From: CAMDPA01 sp965223035
Lineage (GTDB): Bacteria > Pseudomonadota > Alphaproteobacteria > Rhizobiales > Hyphomicrobiaceae
Reading direction: 5' to 3'
NCBI GenBank assembly: GCA_965223035.1
Contig: OZ244980.1
Span: forward strand, 1,550,001 to 1,614,000
DNA: 64,000 nt
Shown: one piece after another, positions 32,811-41,684 of the stretch
How positions within the stretch are numbered: the first letter of the stretch is position 1
How the letters are laid out: each line of letters begins with the position of its first letter
The notes under the pieces: generated by a model
Database searches by the model: none
What the model saw: the letters and a program-made list of their open reading frames with translations, nothing else
Told to the model about the DNA's origin: nothing
Translations under genes and position numbers: made by a program

Positions 32811-33425
32811 TTGCGTCGTGCTGTCGCCTTCGCCCTTATTCTGGCCATAGCGGCCGGACTTTATGTCGCCTCGCCATTGCGGGCGGCCTGGGTGCTGCGC
32901 GAGGCCATAAAGACTGGAGACCTTGAGACCGTCCAGCACCGGGTGGACTGGTACCAGGTGCGCAAAAGCCTGCGGGCGTCGCTGGTCGCCGCGCGCCAGT
33001 TGGTGCCGGAAGCGGAGGCGTTGGCAAAAAAGGTGCGGCCAACGCTGTGGCAACGCGTTAAACACGCGTTCGGCGCGACGATGATCGACCGCTTCATCGA
33101 AACCTACATCACGCCCGAAGGCTTGACCACGTTGTTCCGATATCGTCAGCAGCGGCAGCGGCTCCGCTCCGGCGATGGAGCAGACGAGCAAATCCGGTTC
33201 ACGAAGCGCTTCCGGCGCTATTACCGTCGTATCGTGCGGGCACAATTCCTATCCCTCACTACGTTTGAAATTGAAGTCCGCGATCAGTGGGACGCCAGCC
33301 GACGTTATGTCAGCGTGTTCGAGCTGCACGGCGTAAGTTGGAAGCTCACCGGGCTGCGGATCTTGATCGGCGACGGCTCCGGCGGCCGCGCACAAATCGA
33401 CACCGGCGCTGCCGAGGCGGGCTAG
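32811..33425 (+). CDS. DUF2939 domain-containing protein
   Basis: About 204 residues match DUF2939. There is an N-terminal hydrophobic segment (AVAFALILAIAAGLYVASP), then the family signature AAWVLREAIKTGDLETVQHR followed by VDWYQVRKSL, and a C-terminal FEIEVRDQW region. It is probably membrane-anchored with a periplasmic domain of unknown role. The TTG at 32811 with GGGGGT ahead is a likely start; the frame is open 35 codons further up to a GTG. The TAG stop is part of a family 1 element that begins at 33422. Confidence 0.75.
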   Translation: MRRAVAFALILAIAAGLYVASPLRAAWVLREAIKTGDLETVQHRVDWYQVRKSLRASLVAARQLVPEAEALAKKVRPTLWQRVKHAFGATMIDRFIETYITPEGLTTLFRYRQQRQRLRSGDGADEQIRFTKRFRRYYRRIVRAQFLSLTTFEIEVRDQWDASRRYVSVFELHGVSWKLTGLRILIGDGSGGRAQIDTGAAEAG

Positions 33426-33593
33426 AGCAACCTGCTTTGCTTTGGTATCGGAACGATCCCGGTGTAAAGCGGAAAAGTTGCTCACCACCTTACGGGCGAT
33501 CATTTTTGTGCCCTAAATCGGAACCGGCTTTGCGGTTCCAATTTGTTGCAGTTCCAATTTGTTGCGGTGCCAATTTAAGGCACGATGATCTCG
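33422..33593. repeat. Family 1 element, bipartite, supplies a stop codon
   Basis: First half CTAGAGCAACCTGC with core TATCGGAACGATCCCGGTG; spacer with AAGTTGCTCACC and GCGATCATTTTTGTGCC; second half AAATCGGAACCGGCTTTGCG with an internal duplication of GGTTCCAATTTGTTGC, ending CACGATGATCTC. The terminal CTAG is lost on the right. Confidence 0.85.
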
Positions 33594-33744
33594 TCCCACG
33601 CCAGCCGATTGCTTAGCAGCTGCTCCCATGCCGATGCGCGTGCTTGCTGACCGGCGAAAAGGCCGTTCCGTCTTGGGCTGGCTTGACCATGTACAGCATT
33701 CGTGGCCCAGTTCGCTGGTCGGTGTCGTGCGCCGGAGGATTGAG

Positions 33745-34194
33745 ATGACAGAGGCAGATCGGATTATTGAGGCGCTTGGGCTGGTCGCGCATCCAGAAGG
33801 CGGCCATTTCCGGGAAACGTTCCGCGATACGATGGCCAACGGCCGCGCTCACTCGACTGCGATCTTTTATTTGCTGAAGGCTGGCGAGGTGTCGCGTTGG
33901 CATCGCGTCGACTCGGCCGAGATCTGGCATTGGTATGCGGGCGCGCCGCTGACGCTGAGCCAACGTCAAACGCTGAGCGCACCGATCGTGCAACGCACGA
34001 TGGGTGGCGACGTGCTGGCCGGGCAAACCCCGCAGGCCATCGTGCCCGCCCTGGTCTGGCAATCGGCTTGCAGCCTCGGACCCTGGACCCTGGTTGGTTG
34101 CACGGTTGCGCCCGGGTTTGAGTTCACCGGCTTCGAATTGGCGCCGGAAGACTTTGTCGACACGTCACGCGCCTTGAGGTGCGACCCTGCTTGA
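33745..34194 (+). CDS. Cupin domain protein (DUF985)
   Basis: The 149-residue protein is a DUF985 cupin. The family start MTEADRIIEALGLVAHPEGG and the cupin strands TAIFYLLKAGEVSRWHRVDS, EIWHWYAGAPLTL and FTGFELAPEDF are complete. The histidines in SRWHRVDSAEIWHW are likely metal or ligand contacts. Enzymatic activity is not established for the family. The ATG at 33745 has GGAGGATTGAG directly ahead. It stands alone between two repeats. Confidence 0.88.
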   Translation: MTEADRIIEALGLVAHPEGGHFRETFRDTMANGRAHSTAIFYLLKAGEVSRWHRVDSAEIWHWYAGAPLTLSQRQTLSAPIVQRTMGGDVLAGQTPQAIVPALVWQSACSLGPWTLVGCTVAPGFEFTGFELAPEDFVDTSRALRCDPA

Positions 34195-34256
34195 TGCGAC
34201 GCGACCGGCCCTGACCGACACAGCGGCGCCAAACGCGACACCGGTCATCTTGGCTT

Positions 34257-34384
34257 GTCACAGTGAGCTGGAACCATCCCGCTTCCCGCCCCGTTTCTCC
34301 ACTGGGCCACCGACAATATCGTGCCATTGGGCGGCCGGGCGGGGTCCGGGAGGGCATGGCGCTCCCGCCGCAGGCGGACATCAG
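34257..34384. repeat. Family 2 inverted repeat
   Basis: Forward copy: GTCACAGTGAGCTGGAACCA, TCCCGCTTCCCGCCCCG, mirrored GGCGGCCGGGCGGGGTCCGG, and the end CTCCCGCCGCAGGCGGACAT. It separates the cupin from the sensor kinase gene. Confidence 0.8.
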
Positions 34385-34389
34385 CCGGG

Positions 34390-37179
34390 TTAAAGTCTTT
34401 CTGGCACCGGAGCCCTTTGCAGGCGACGCAGCTGCTGCACGGTGTCCGTCAGGTCCCGGTCGAGTTGGGCGATGCGATCCGTGTCAGGTGCCCAGAGCTG
34501 ACCGTCCCGCGCGGCTGTTTCGATCGACTGGCACAGCGCGCTGACCCGTTTGGCACCGATGTTTCGGCTCATGGAGTTGAGCGCATGGGCGGCGGAGGCC
34601 AGGCAGGCCGGATCATCGGATCGCGCCGCTGAGCGGATTTTTTCCAGCGCGTGCGGTGCGTGTTGTTCGTATAGAGCAATGACGCGGCCGACGATCGGGC
34701 TGGCGCACCCCTGATTCTGGCCGAGCGATCGCAACACCAAAAGGTCGATCAATGGTGCCGGACCCTCCACTGCGCCGGCGCTGGCGGTCCAGTCGGCGTC
34801 TATGGTTGGCTGATGCTCCGGCCTTGGTGCTTGCCGCGGGCTGAGCCATTGCGCGAGGCATGTCGAAATCGCCTGCAGCGTGAACGGCTTGGAGATGAAA
34901 TCTTGCATGCCCGCGCGTCGCCAAGCCGCAGCGACATCGGCCGTCACATGTCCGCTCAGGGCGATGATCGGTACCGGGTTACGGTCATGCGCCGCTTCCC
35001 AGGCTCGGATCGCGCGGGCTGCATCAAACCCATCCATGACCGGCATGCTGCCGTCCATGAAAACCAGGTCGAAACGGCCAGATTTGACAGCAGCCACCGC
35101 TTCGGCACCATCCTCAACCGAGGTGACCGTCACCTCAAGGCGACGCAGCACTTCTTCCAACACCTCGCGATTGATTGCGCTGTCATCAGCGGCAAGCACG
35201 TGCACGCCCGGAAATGTCTGCGCGGCGGTGGTGCGCGGCTCGGCATTGGGCACGATCGGCGTGAACACGCGCTGCAAGCCTGCTAGGCCGTCCCGCGCCT
35301 GGCTTAGGATTTCCACGTTGGCCGCGGTCCCTGCCGGCGTGTGCAAGATGCCGTGCGCTTTGCCCTCGGCGATCAGTGCATCGGCATTGCTATCACCGAA
35401 ACGGGACAGAACCAGGCGCGGGCACCGCGGCGGGAGGAGCGCTTCAGGCAGTTCGGGGAGTCTGGTCGGGGTTGTGAGCACGAACCGTAATTTGGCTTTC
35501 GCGGTGGGCGTCAATTGCGAAAGATCGGTTATTGCCTGGTACCCGAGGTCGGCCATGTGATCGCAAAGCACGCTGCGATTGGGGCCCTGCGGGAGCAGGA
35601 CGAGCGCGGGCCTGGGTGGATCGACCGGGTGCGCGATGGCGGCCGCGTGTTCGACGATGTCGACGGGAAGCTCAAATGCGAATGTCGAACCGTGGTTAAG
35701 CTCGCTGTCGACGAAGATGCGGCCACCCATGGCGCTGACCAGCCGGCGGCAAATGGTGAGCCCGATCCCGGTCCCGCCGAATTGCCGGGTGGTGGATTGT
35801 TCGGCTTGGGTGAAAGCGTCAAAGATGACCGGAAGCTTGTCGCTGGGAATACCGATGCCGGTATCGGCCACACTGAAGCGCAATGTCGTTTTGGTCCCAT
35901 CTTGCGCACCACCATCGGCGACCGCGACCCTGACCAACACGCCGCCGCGCGAGGTGAATTTCAAAGCGTTACTGACCAGGTTTGAAAGCAACTGCTTGAG
36001 GCGAACGGGATCGGAGGCGATTTTGATGGGCGCGTCCGGTGCGACATAGCCAGCCAGTTCCAACTCCAATTTATTGGCTTGCTCAGCGTATAATTGCAGG
36101 ACGTCTTCGACGGTGCGACGTACGTCGAGCTCAATGCTCTCCAGCCGCAGTTGGCCAGCCTCGAACTTGGCTAGATCGAGGACATCGTTGACAATCGACA
36201 GCAACATTTTTCCCGACGTCAAAATCACGTCGGAGCACCGGCGGGCACGCGCGCTCAAATCGCAGGTCGCGAGCAGCTCGCCCATCACCAGCATGCTGTT
36301 CATCGGTGTTCGGATTTCATGGCTCATGGTGGCCAAGAAATCTGACTTGGCAGCACTGGCGCGCTCGGCAGCCTGATGGGCCGCGGCCAACGCCACGGTG
36401 CGTTCGGCAACTTCGTGTTCAAGCCGATCGCGGTGGGTGGCCAAAGACTGATCCCGGTATCGGATTTCGGCAAGCATGTCATTGAAGGCATCTACCATGA
36501 CGCCGATTTCATCATCGTTGGGTCGGGGCACCGTCTGGTCGAATCGTTTGGTCTGGCTGACCTCGTGCATCGCGCGGGTCAGCGCCGCTATCGGTCCGGT
36601 GATCGTACGCCGAAGGCGTAAGGCGAGTACAATGCCGAAGACAATGCAGCACGATCCCACAGCCAGCGCCGCGATCACGCTATAGATCAGTGCCTCGCGT
36701 AAATCGGAGATGTCGGCGATCATGTGCAGCGCACCGATCGGGCTGCCGGCGTGCACGATCGGCACCGTCACCGCGAAGGTCGACAGATTCGGTGCAAATG
36801 ACCCTTGGTCGGTGGTTGCATTGTCGGTGGTCGCATTGGCTGGCTCAGTATTCTCCCGACGTAAGATCACGCCGGCGCCGAACTGAAAAGCGCTGACACC
36901 TTTGCGGTCGCGAACTTGAACGTAGCTGATCCCGGGAATGGCGCCGACACCCTTTAAGGTATTGGCGATCCGACGCCGATCGCCCGTATTGAGGGATTCA
37001 GAAACCGTGGCGGCCAGCGCCACGGCGATGCCGTGAAGCTCGCCATATTTGGCCTCGAATTGGCGATCGGCCTCCCGCCAGGCTGAAGCCAATGACGAGA
37101 TCAATACCGCGCTGCTTACCGCGACCGTGACGACGGCGACCAGCTTGCAGCTGATGGTCCATGATTTGAAGGATCGCAT
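34390..37179 (-). CDS. Hybrid sensor histidine kinase with receiver and Hpt domains
   Basis: The 929-residue protein is a full phosphorelay in one chain. TM1 is at 12-33, a periplasmic sensor at 34-163, TM2 at 165-188 and HAMP at about 190-245. HisKA holds H287 in SHEIRTPMNS, and the ATPase has DTGIGIP (439-445) and GGTGIGL (468-474). A degenerate receiver-like stretch lies at about 525-625. The true receiver (660-780) has acidic D665/D666, D709 in FMDGSMPVMDG and K764. A C-terminal Hpt carries H865 in AAHALNSMSRNIGA. The output regulator is not adjacent, though a receiver-ATPase protein lies 1.8 kb away. The signal is unknown. Confidence 0.95.
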   Translation of the reverse strand: MRSFKSWTISCKLVAVVTVAVSSAVLISSLASAWREADRQFEAKYGELHGIAVALAATVSESLNTGDRRRIANTLKGVGAIPGISYVQVRDRKGVSAFQFGAGVILRRENTEPANATTDNATTDQGSFAPNLSTFAVTVPIVHAGSPIGALHMIADISDLREALIYSVIAALAVGSCCIVFGIVLALRLRRTITGPIAALTRAMHEVSQTKRFDQTVPRPNDDEIGVMVDAFNDMLAEIRYRDQSLATHRDRLEHEVAERTVALAAAHQAAERASAAKSDFLATMSHEIRTPMNSMLVMGELLATCDLSARARRCSDVILTSGKMLLSIVNDVLDLAKFEAGQLRLESIELDVRRTVEDVLQLYAEQANKLELELAGYVAPDAPIKIASDPVRLKQLLSNLVSNALKFTSRGGVLVRVAVADGGAQDGTKTTLRFSVADTGIGIPSDKLPVIFDAFTQAEQSTTRQFGGTGIGLTICRRLVSAMGGRIFVDSELNHGSTFAFELPVDIVEHAAAIAHPVDPPRPALVLLPQGPNRSVLCDHMADLGYQAITDLSQLTPTAKAKLRFVLTTPTRLPELPEALLPPRCPRLVLSRFGDSNADALIAEGKAHGILHTPAGTAANVEILSQARDGLAGLQRVFTPIVPNAEPRTTAAQTFPGVHVLAADDSAINREVLEEVLRRLEVTVTSVEDGAEAVAAVKSGRFDLVFMDGSMPVMDGFDAARAIRAWEAAHDRNPVPIIALSGHVTADVAAAWRRAGMQDFISKPFTLQAISTCLAQWLSPRQAPRPEHQPTIDADWTASAGAVEGPAPLIDLLVLRSLGQNQGCASPIVGRVIALYEQHAPHALEKIRSAARSDDPACLASAAHALNSMSRNIGAKRVSALCQSIETAARDGQLWAPDTDRIAQLDRDLTDTVQQLRRLQRAPVPERL

Positions 37180-37541
37180 GCGAACGTCGACCGCAGCAAG
37201 GGGGATCGAGCGCTAATCTACCTGTAATTGACGGACGTGCCTTTATCTATTTCCAGAAACTTTGATTATTAGTGGATGGATTATTATTGAGGGTGCTGAA
37301 ATTCATCGGATTGCAACCGCCGACCATGGTTTGTCCCGTTCGTGAAAATCATCGTTCAAAATGTTCAGGGTGGGCTCGCCGGGTCGGATTCTCTCAATAT
37401 GGCACATTACGGTGAGTGCAAATCGAACAAGTTGACTTAATTTTTTCCAAGAATCTTTGTTTCGCTTCCATGTCACGTATACAAATCATATTTGAATTGC
37501 AGCAGTTTGGATGACTTGGTGCAATCTATTGAGAGTGCGGG
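37180..37541. other. AT-rich divergent promoter region
   Basis: These 362 bases between the hybrid kinase (minus) and the TadG-like gene (plus) are clearly poorer in GC than the rest of the window. TTGACTTAATTTTTTCC near 37432 and GTATACAAATCATATTTG near 37478 are promoter-like, but no confident pair of boxes can be drawn. No coding frame is convincing. Confidence 0.5.
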
Positions 37542-38810
37542 ATGCCAAACATCGAGCCCCACCGGATCTTGGCGCGATTTATGGACAATCGCCGGGGGTC
37601 ACTTGCGGTGAAGTTTGCCTTTGTGTTGCCGCTGTTGATGACCGTGGTCGCCGGGCCCATCGACTATGGACGCTATTTGCTTCGCGAATCGCTGTTGCGA
37701 GATGCGACGGATGCCGCTGCTTTGGCAGCCGCCAAGCACATGAGCCTGGCTGACGCAAGCCAAGCAAATCTGCAGGACGTGTCCGCCGCCGTGGCCCAGC
37801 ATCATCTTCAAGCACATGCGCTTGCGGAACTCGTTGAACAAACCATCATCGATACTCAAGTATCGGCTAATCCGGTGCAGGTGACGGTGGTCGCAAGACA
37901 GCCGTTCCAGCCGGTATTTCCCGACGTGTTCGGCATGTCGAGGCGGTTCGTTGAGGCAACTTCGGTTGCGGAAGTGGTCGGCGAGCCCAACCTGTGTGTG
38001 CTCGCGCTTGAGCCCGCTGCGTTTGACGCGTTGTCATTGGCGAGGGATGCGCGCATGACCGCTAATAATTGTGCTGTGTTCTCGAATTCAACGTCGATGC
38101 GCGGCTTGGCCGTGCGTGATCAAGCTCGGCTCGAGGCGGCGACCGTGTGCTCGGCGGGCGGGATTGCCGGTACGGGCCAAATATCGCCTGAACCTTACAC
38201 GGATTGCCCACAATTCGAAGATCCGTTGGCCTCCCGGCTGGAGCCTCGCGTCGGGACCTGTGATTTTCACAATGTGCAGATTGTCGATATGGCGAGGCAG
38301 CTTGTGCCTGGCGTCTACTGTGGTGGCTTGATAATTTCGGGTCGAGCCGAAATTGAACTAAAGCCCGGCATTTATGCGATCGTTAACGGGCCATTGCTAG
38401 TTGATGGAACGGCTCGGGTGAGCGGCGTTGGCGTTTCGTTCTTTCTCGGGCCGGACGCGTGGCTTCGCTTCGGAAGATTTACCTCCGTCGAACTCGCCGC
38501 ATCCAAACACGGGAGTTTGGCTGGGCTGTTGATCTTCGGCTCGCGCCAGCAGCCGTCGCGCTTGACCCACACAATTCTCAGTCGCGGGGCACAAAACCTG
38601 GTAGGTACAGTTTATCTGCCAACAAGCAACCTGATCATCGACGGCGAGGCCGAGGTCGGCAGTGAATCGGCCTACACGGCCATCGTCGCGCGGCGGCTCA
38701 TCTTGCTGGAAGGCCCCCATCTGGTGCTCAACAGCGACTATGACAAGACGGATGTGCCGGTCCCTGCAGGTATCCGTGGTGCCGGGCAGCCGGCGCGATT
38801 GGTTCAGTGA
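37542..38810 (+). CDS. TadE/TadG-like Flp pilus-assembly family protein
   Basis: The 422-residue protein has the TadG-type N-terminus RRGSLAVKFAFVLPLLMTVV with a transmembrane segment at about 22-45, then DAADAAALAAAK-like helix sequence (ATDAAALAAAKHMSLADAS). From residue 150 it turns into a beta-rich region with repeated short strands (GLIISGRAEIELKPGIYAIV, GPLLVDGTARVSGVGVSFFL) that resembles a right-handed beta-helix. TadG-like minor pseudopilins usually sit in tad clusters; none of the other tad genes are here. It lies between two signalling genes. Base composition is lower in GC than its neighbours, hinting at transfer. Confidence 0.8.
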   Translation: MPNIEPHRILARFMDNRRGSLAVKFAFVLPLLMTVVAGPIDYGRYLLRESLLRDATDAAALAAAKHMSLADASQANLQDVSAAVAQHHLQAHALAELVEQTIIDTQVSANPVQVTVVARQPFQPVFPDVFGMSRRFVEATSVAEVVGEPNLCVLALEPAAFDALSLARDARMTANNCAVFSNSTSMRGLAVRDQARLEAATVCSAGGIAGTGQISPEPYTDCPQFEDPLASRLEPRVGTCDFHNVQIVDMARQLVPGVYCGGLIISGRAEIELKPGIYAIVNGPLLVDGTARVSGVGVSFFLGPDAWLRFGRFTSVELAASKHGSLAGLLIFGSRQQPSRLTHTILSRGAQNLVGTVYLPTSNLIIDGEAEVGSESAYTAIVARRLILLEGPHLVLNSDYDKTDVPVPAGIRGAGQPARLVQ

Positions 38811-38969
38811 GCTAGGTTCGGAGTATTCGGCGATGAGTAGGTTGGATCATATGCGAAATAATAAAAGTGTAATTAAAGCGTTATTTTATCCGCAATACTC
38901 GGTGCGCATACTGCGCAAAACAAAAATTACTAAAATTTAGTGATCCATAGCTAAGGCGGCATTAACGAT

Positions 38970-40142
38970 ATGACAAGCATATCGCACAGAAAGATTGAAG
39001 TTCGTGGGGGACTAGTTCTGGTCGCGGACGACGACCCAATCTTTCGCGAACTCGCTGCCGCGAATCTCAAAGAGTTGGGATTCAGGCCGATTGAAGCAGA
39101 AGACGGAAATGCAGCGTGGCAGGCATTGCGCCGCTACAGCGCGTGCTTGGCCATCATCGATCTGGATATGCCAAAGCTGAACGGCTTCTCGCTGATTGAG
39201 TGTATGCGCGCTAATCCGCGTATGCAGCACGTGCCCGTGGTCGTGATCACGGCTCGCAGCGATAGCACCGCCATTAAGGACGCCTTTGAAGCGGGTGCGA
39301 CCTCATTCCTCACCAAACCCGTCGATTGGCGCTCGTTTGGCAATCACGTCGAATATCTCATGCGTCTTGACGCTTCAGTCAATGCGCAACGGTTGAAGGT
39401 CAATCGCGCGGATGCGGCAAGCCAACTCAAGGATGCGGCCATCGCGTGCGCGGTCGCGTCATGCCTCACGCATGTCGGGCGGATCACGGCGCTGGCTGAG
39501 AAAATCGATGCGAGCCTGCAAAGTTGGTTGCATGCCGATGTCGTGAAGGACCGCTTGCAGGCAATCGTGCGCGAGGCCGAAGACATTGAAACAGCGTTGA
39601 TGAGTGCACGAGATCTGTCGTGCGTGCTGTCCAGACCGGATTCGGCGGAGAGCAAGCTGGCGCCGTTGAAAACCCTGTTGGCCAGCGTGCAGTCCTACGT
39701 GGCCGAGATGTCACGTGAACGTCATGTGCCGGTCTGTGTCTCTCGATCGCCTGAGGACATTTTCATCGCGTGTGATCCCGACGAGATGGCGGCGGCGTTG
39801 TCGCAAATCATCACCAACGCGATCAAGGTGTCGGCGCCCGGCGACAGTATTGTGATCGAGACCCAGCTGCATGATGACGGCATGTTGTCGATCTCAGTCA
39901 CCGACGATGGTCCAGGTATCGAGCCGGACGTTTTTGCCGCATGCCTATGGCCGCTCGGCAATGAGCACTTTCTGCCGACCAACATGCAGGAATCACAGTG
40001 TGAAGGCATTGCCATGGTCAAGGCGGTGGCCAATGCCCATGGCGGCTCGTTGGAAATTCGCTCGATGCCGGGCCAGGGCGCCACGATGATGGTCACCATT
40101 CCAGCGGAGCGGGTGCACGCGGAAACCGATTGCGCGGCGTAA
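38970..40142 (+). CDS. Receiver domain fused to a HATPase domain (response regulator/kinase-like)
   Basis: The 390-residue protein starts with a receiver domain (15-135): acidic D20-D22, phospho-acceptor D64 in IIDLDMPKLNG, T94 and K116 in FLTKPVD. A helical stretch (140-245) replaces a classical HisKA; no HExxP-type phospho-acceptor box is seen, although CLTHVGRI has a histidine. The C-terminal ATPase domain has the N box ALSQIITNAIKVSAPGDSI and DDGPGIEPD. It may be a regulated kinase that phosphorylates another protein or a phosphatase-like partner. The hybrid kinase at 34390 is a possible upstream donor. It lies 159 AT-rich bases after the TadG-like gene. Confidence 0.88.
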   Translation: MTSISHRKIEVRGGLVLVADDDPIFRELAAANLKELGFRPIEAEDGNAAWQALRRYSACLAIIDLDMPKLNGFSLIECMRANPRMQHVPVVVITARSDSTAIKDAFEAGATSFLTKPVDWRSFGNHVEYLMRLDASVNAQRLKVNRADAASQLKDAAIACAVASCLTHVGRITALAEKIDASLQSWLHADVVKDRLQAIVREAEDIETALMSARDLSCVLSRPDSAESKLAPLKTLLASVQSYVAEMSRERHVPVCVSRSPEDIFIACDPDEMAAALSQIITNAIKVSAPGDSIVIETQLHDDGMLSISVTDDGPGIEPDVFAACLWPLGNEHFLPTNMQESQCEGIAMVKAVANAHGGSLEIRSMPGQGATMMVTIPAERVHAETDCAA

Positions 40143-40180
40143 CGGGCAGCGAGCCTTGGCACGCCATGGTGCGAAACCAA

Positions 40181-40319
40181 CTAGAGCAACCTGCCTTTAA
40201 TCGGAATCGGAACGATCCCGATTAAAGGCAGAAAGTTGCTCTACACTTTAAGAGCGATCATCTTTGCGCCTTAAATCGGAACCGCAAAGCCGGTTCCGAT
40301 TAAAGGCAGGTTGCTCTAG
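40181..40319. repeat. Family 1 element, full bipartite reference copy
   Basis: The cleanest full copy, bounded by CTAG on both sides. Half A: CTAGAGCAACCTGCCTTTAA, core hairpin TCGGAATCGGAACGATCCCG, AAAGGCAGAAAGTTGCTC. Spacer: TACACTTTAAGAGCGATCAT. Half B: CTTTGCGCCTTAAATCGG, hairpin AACCGCAAAGCCGGTT, ending GGCAGGTTGCTCTAG. The outermost ends CTAGAGCAACC and GGTTGCTCTAG are perfect inverted repeats. Confidence 0.92.
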
Positions 40320-40452
40320 CACCGCGTGATCGATCCGGCCGCTCGCTCAAGCGGTCGACGATCAAGCGCGGCGGGGGCGCCCGTGACTTGCGATTGAGTA
40401 CACGTGCGCCAACGGCTTGAGACGGTTCGCCACGTGGCTCCATCTCAGGCGC

Positions 40453-41577
40453 TCACGCTTTCTGGTCGGACAATTGGTGTTTGGTCTCGGCGAAGCGATC
40501 GATGCCAAGTCGGGCGCGCAGCTCGACCGTATCTTCCGCGGTCTCTTCATCGAGGGGCGTGCCGGTGGAGTCGGCAACGCGAACGATGCCGTTGAAAAAA
40601 CCGGCGATGCCAGCGGCATCGACCAGCGCCGCCGGCCCCATCGCCTGCAGAATGTCGTCGCGTGACGATTTCAGCCGATCGGCATCATCTCCCAACACGG
40701 CTTCGGCGAACTCGATCAAGCGGGCGCCGTGTTCGATGCCGGTGTCCGCCGCCTGCGTACCCCCCGTGACGGCGAGCAGCTCGATGTCTGTCCCGGAGTG
40801 CCGACCGCTCGCACGGAGCAGTTGTGAATGCCGGGACGTTCAATAGGTGCACTGGTTGAGGGCCGATACCCGCGCTGCCAACAGCTCGATCTGGGCATGG
40901 GTGATCGCCCGGTACTCGGTCGCAAAGTCCCGCATTTCCGGGCCCGCCAAATACTGCTGGGAGGCCAGATCGAAAAAGCTGCGCGCTTCGTCCGGGACCA
41001 GCGTTAGAGCGCGCCGAATGTTGGAGCTGGGCCCGACGAAATAGTCGGCCTCGTTGGCACCAGCTTCGCCCCATACAATGGTCGGCACCCAGGCATCGCT
41101 GAGGCGCGCCTCGGCTGGACGATAGCGCTTGGGCGCGCCCGGCTGTGGTGCCGGCAGCGGTTGGCGCGGCAGGCCAAGCGCATGGGCAAAGGTGTCGATG
41201 GCGGTGATATGCGCGATCAGGCTGACAATCTCGACATAGGTCTCGACCGCGAGCCCATCTGCGATGACCCGTTGAAACCAGCTCTGCGTCAGCCGGCCGG
41301 GATCGGAGACGATGCGGTGAACAACCTCCACCCAGTCCGTTGGCAATTGCTGCAAATGATCATGCACCCCTTCGACCGTATATGGCGAGAGCGCGACCTT
41401 GCGACGAGCGCACAATTCGCATGCGGGCGCATGCCGCGCCTCTTCACAAACCTTGATCCGGGTTGGCCCGTCCAGCCACGTGCCCGGCCGGCCCAGCCGA
41501 TCCCACACACGCTGGTGGGCCTCAGCCAGTGGTCCGCGCACGGTGAAGGCGGCCGCTTGATAGGAGATTGCAGACAT
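40453..41577 (-). CDS. AhpD-like (carboxymuconolactone decarboxylase) protein, putative selenoprotein with in-frame TGA
   Basis: Read through one TGA (40840-40842), this gives a 374-residue two-domain AhpD/CMD-fold protein. The second domain has E231, C243, codon 246 (TGA) and H250, matching AhpD E118, C130, C133 and H137 residue for residue in spacing; the motif is CTYUTSRH. The TGA thus sits on the resolving or peroxidatic cysteine and probably encodes selenocysteine. Downstream reading continues in frame with AhpD-like sequence for 128 codons. The first domain carries its own CELC (C53, C56). A SECIS-like hairpin follows the TGA. The ATG at 41577 has AGGAA upstream. The alternative is a nonsense mutation. 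Confidence 0.8.
40790..40839 (-). promoter_or_regulatory. Candidate bacterial SECIS hairpin directly after the in-frame TGA
   Basis: On the minus strand, GTCCCGG (40837-40831) pairs perfectly with CCGGGAC (40796-40790), and inside it CTGCTC pairs with GAGCGG (one G-U) around the five-base loop CGUGC. The loop GU lies about 26 bases after the TGA, within the distance expected for bacterial SECIS elements, which carry a G/GU in the apical loop. Confidence 0.65.
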
Positions 41578-41684
41578 CGTGGTCGTCGTTCCTGTTGCCT
41601 CGCACTCACCGTATCGCGATCGCAACACCGGTCAAGGGCGGCTCGGTCGGATTTCGCCTGTGGCTGACGCCGATGTGACGTTGC

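Noticed and set aside
40453..40719. Separate 88-residue gene
   Set aside because: It is the in-frame continuation of the AhpD-like protein after the TGA; its own ATG has no ribosome-binding site and would leave the domain cut in two.
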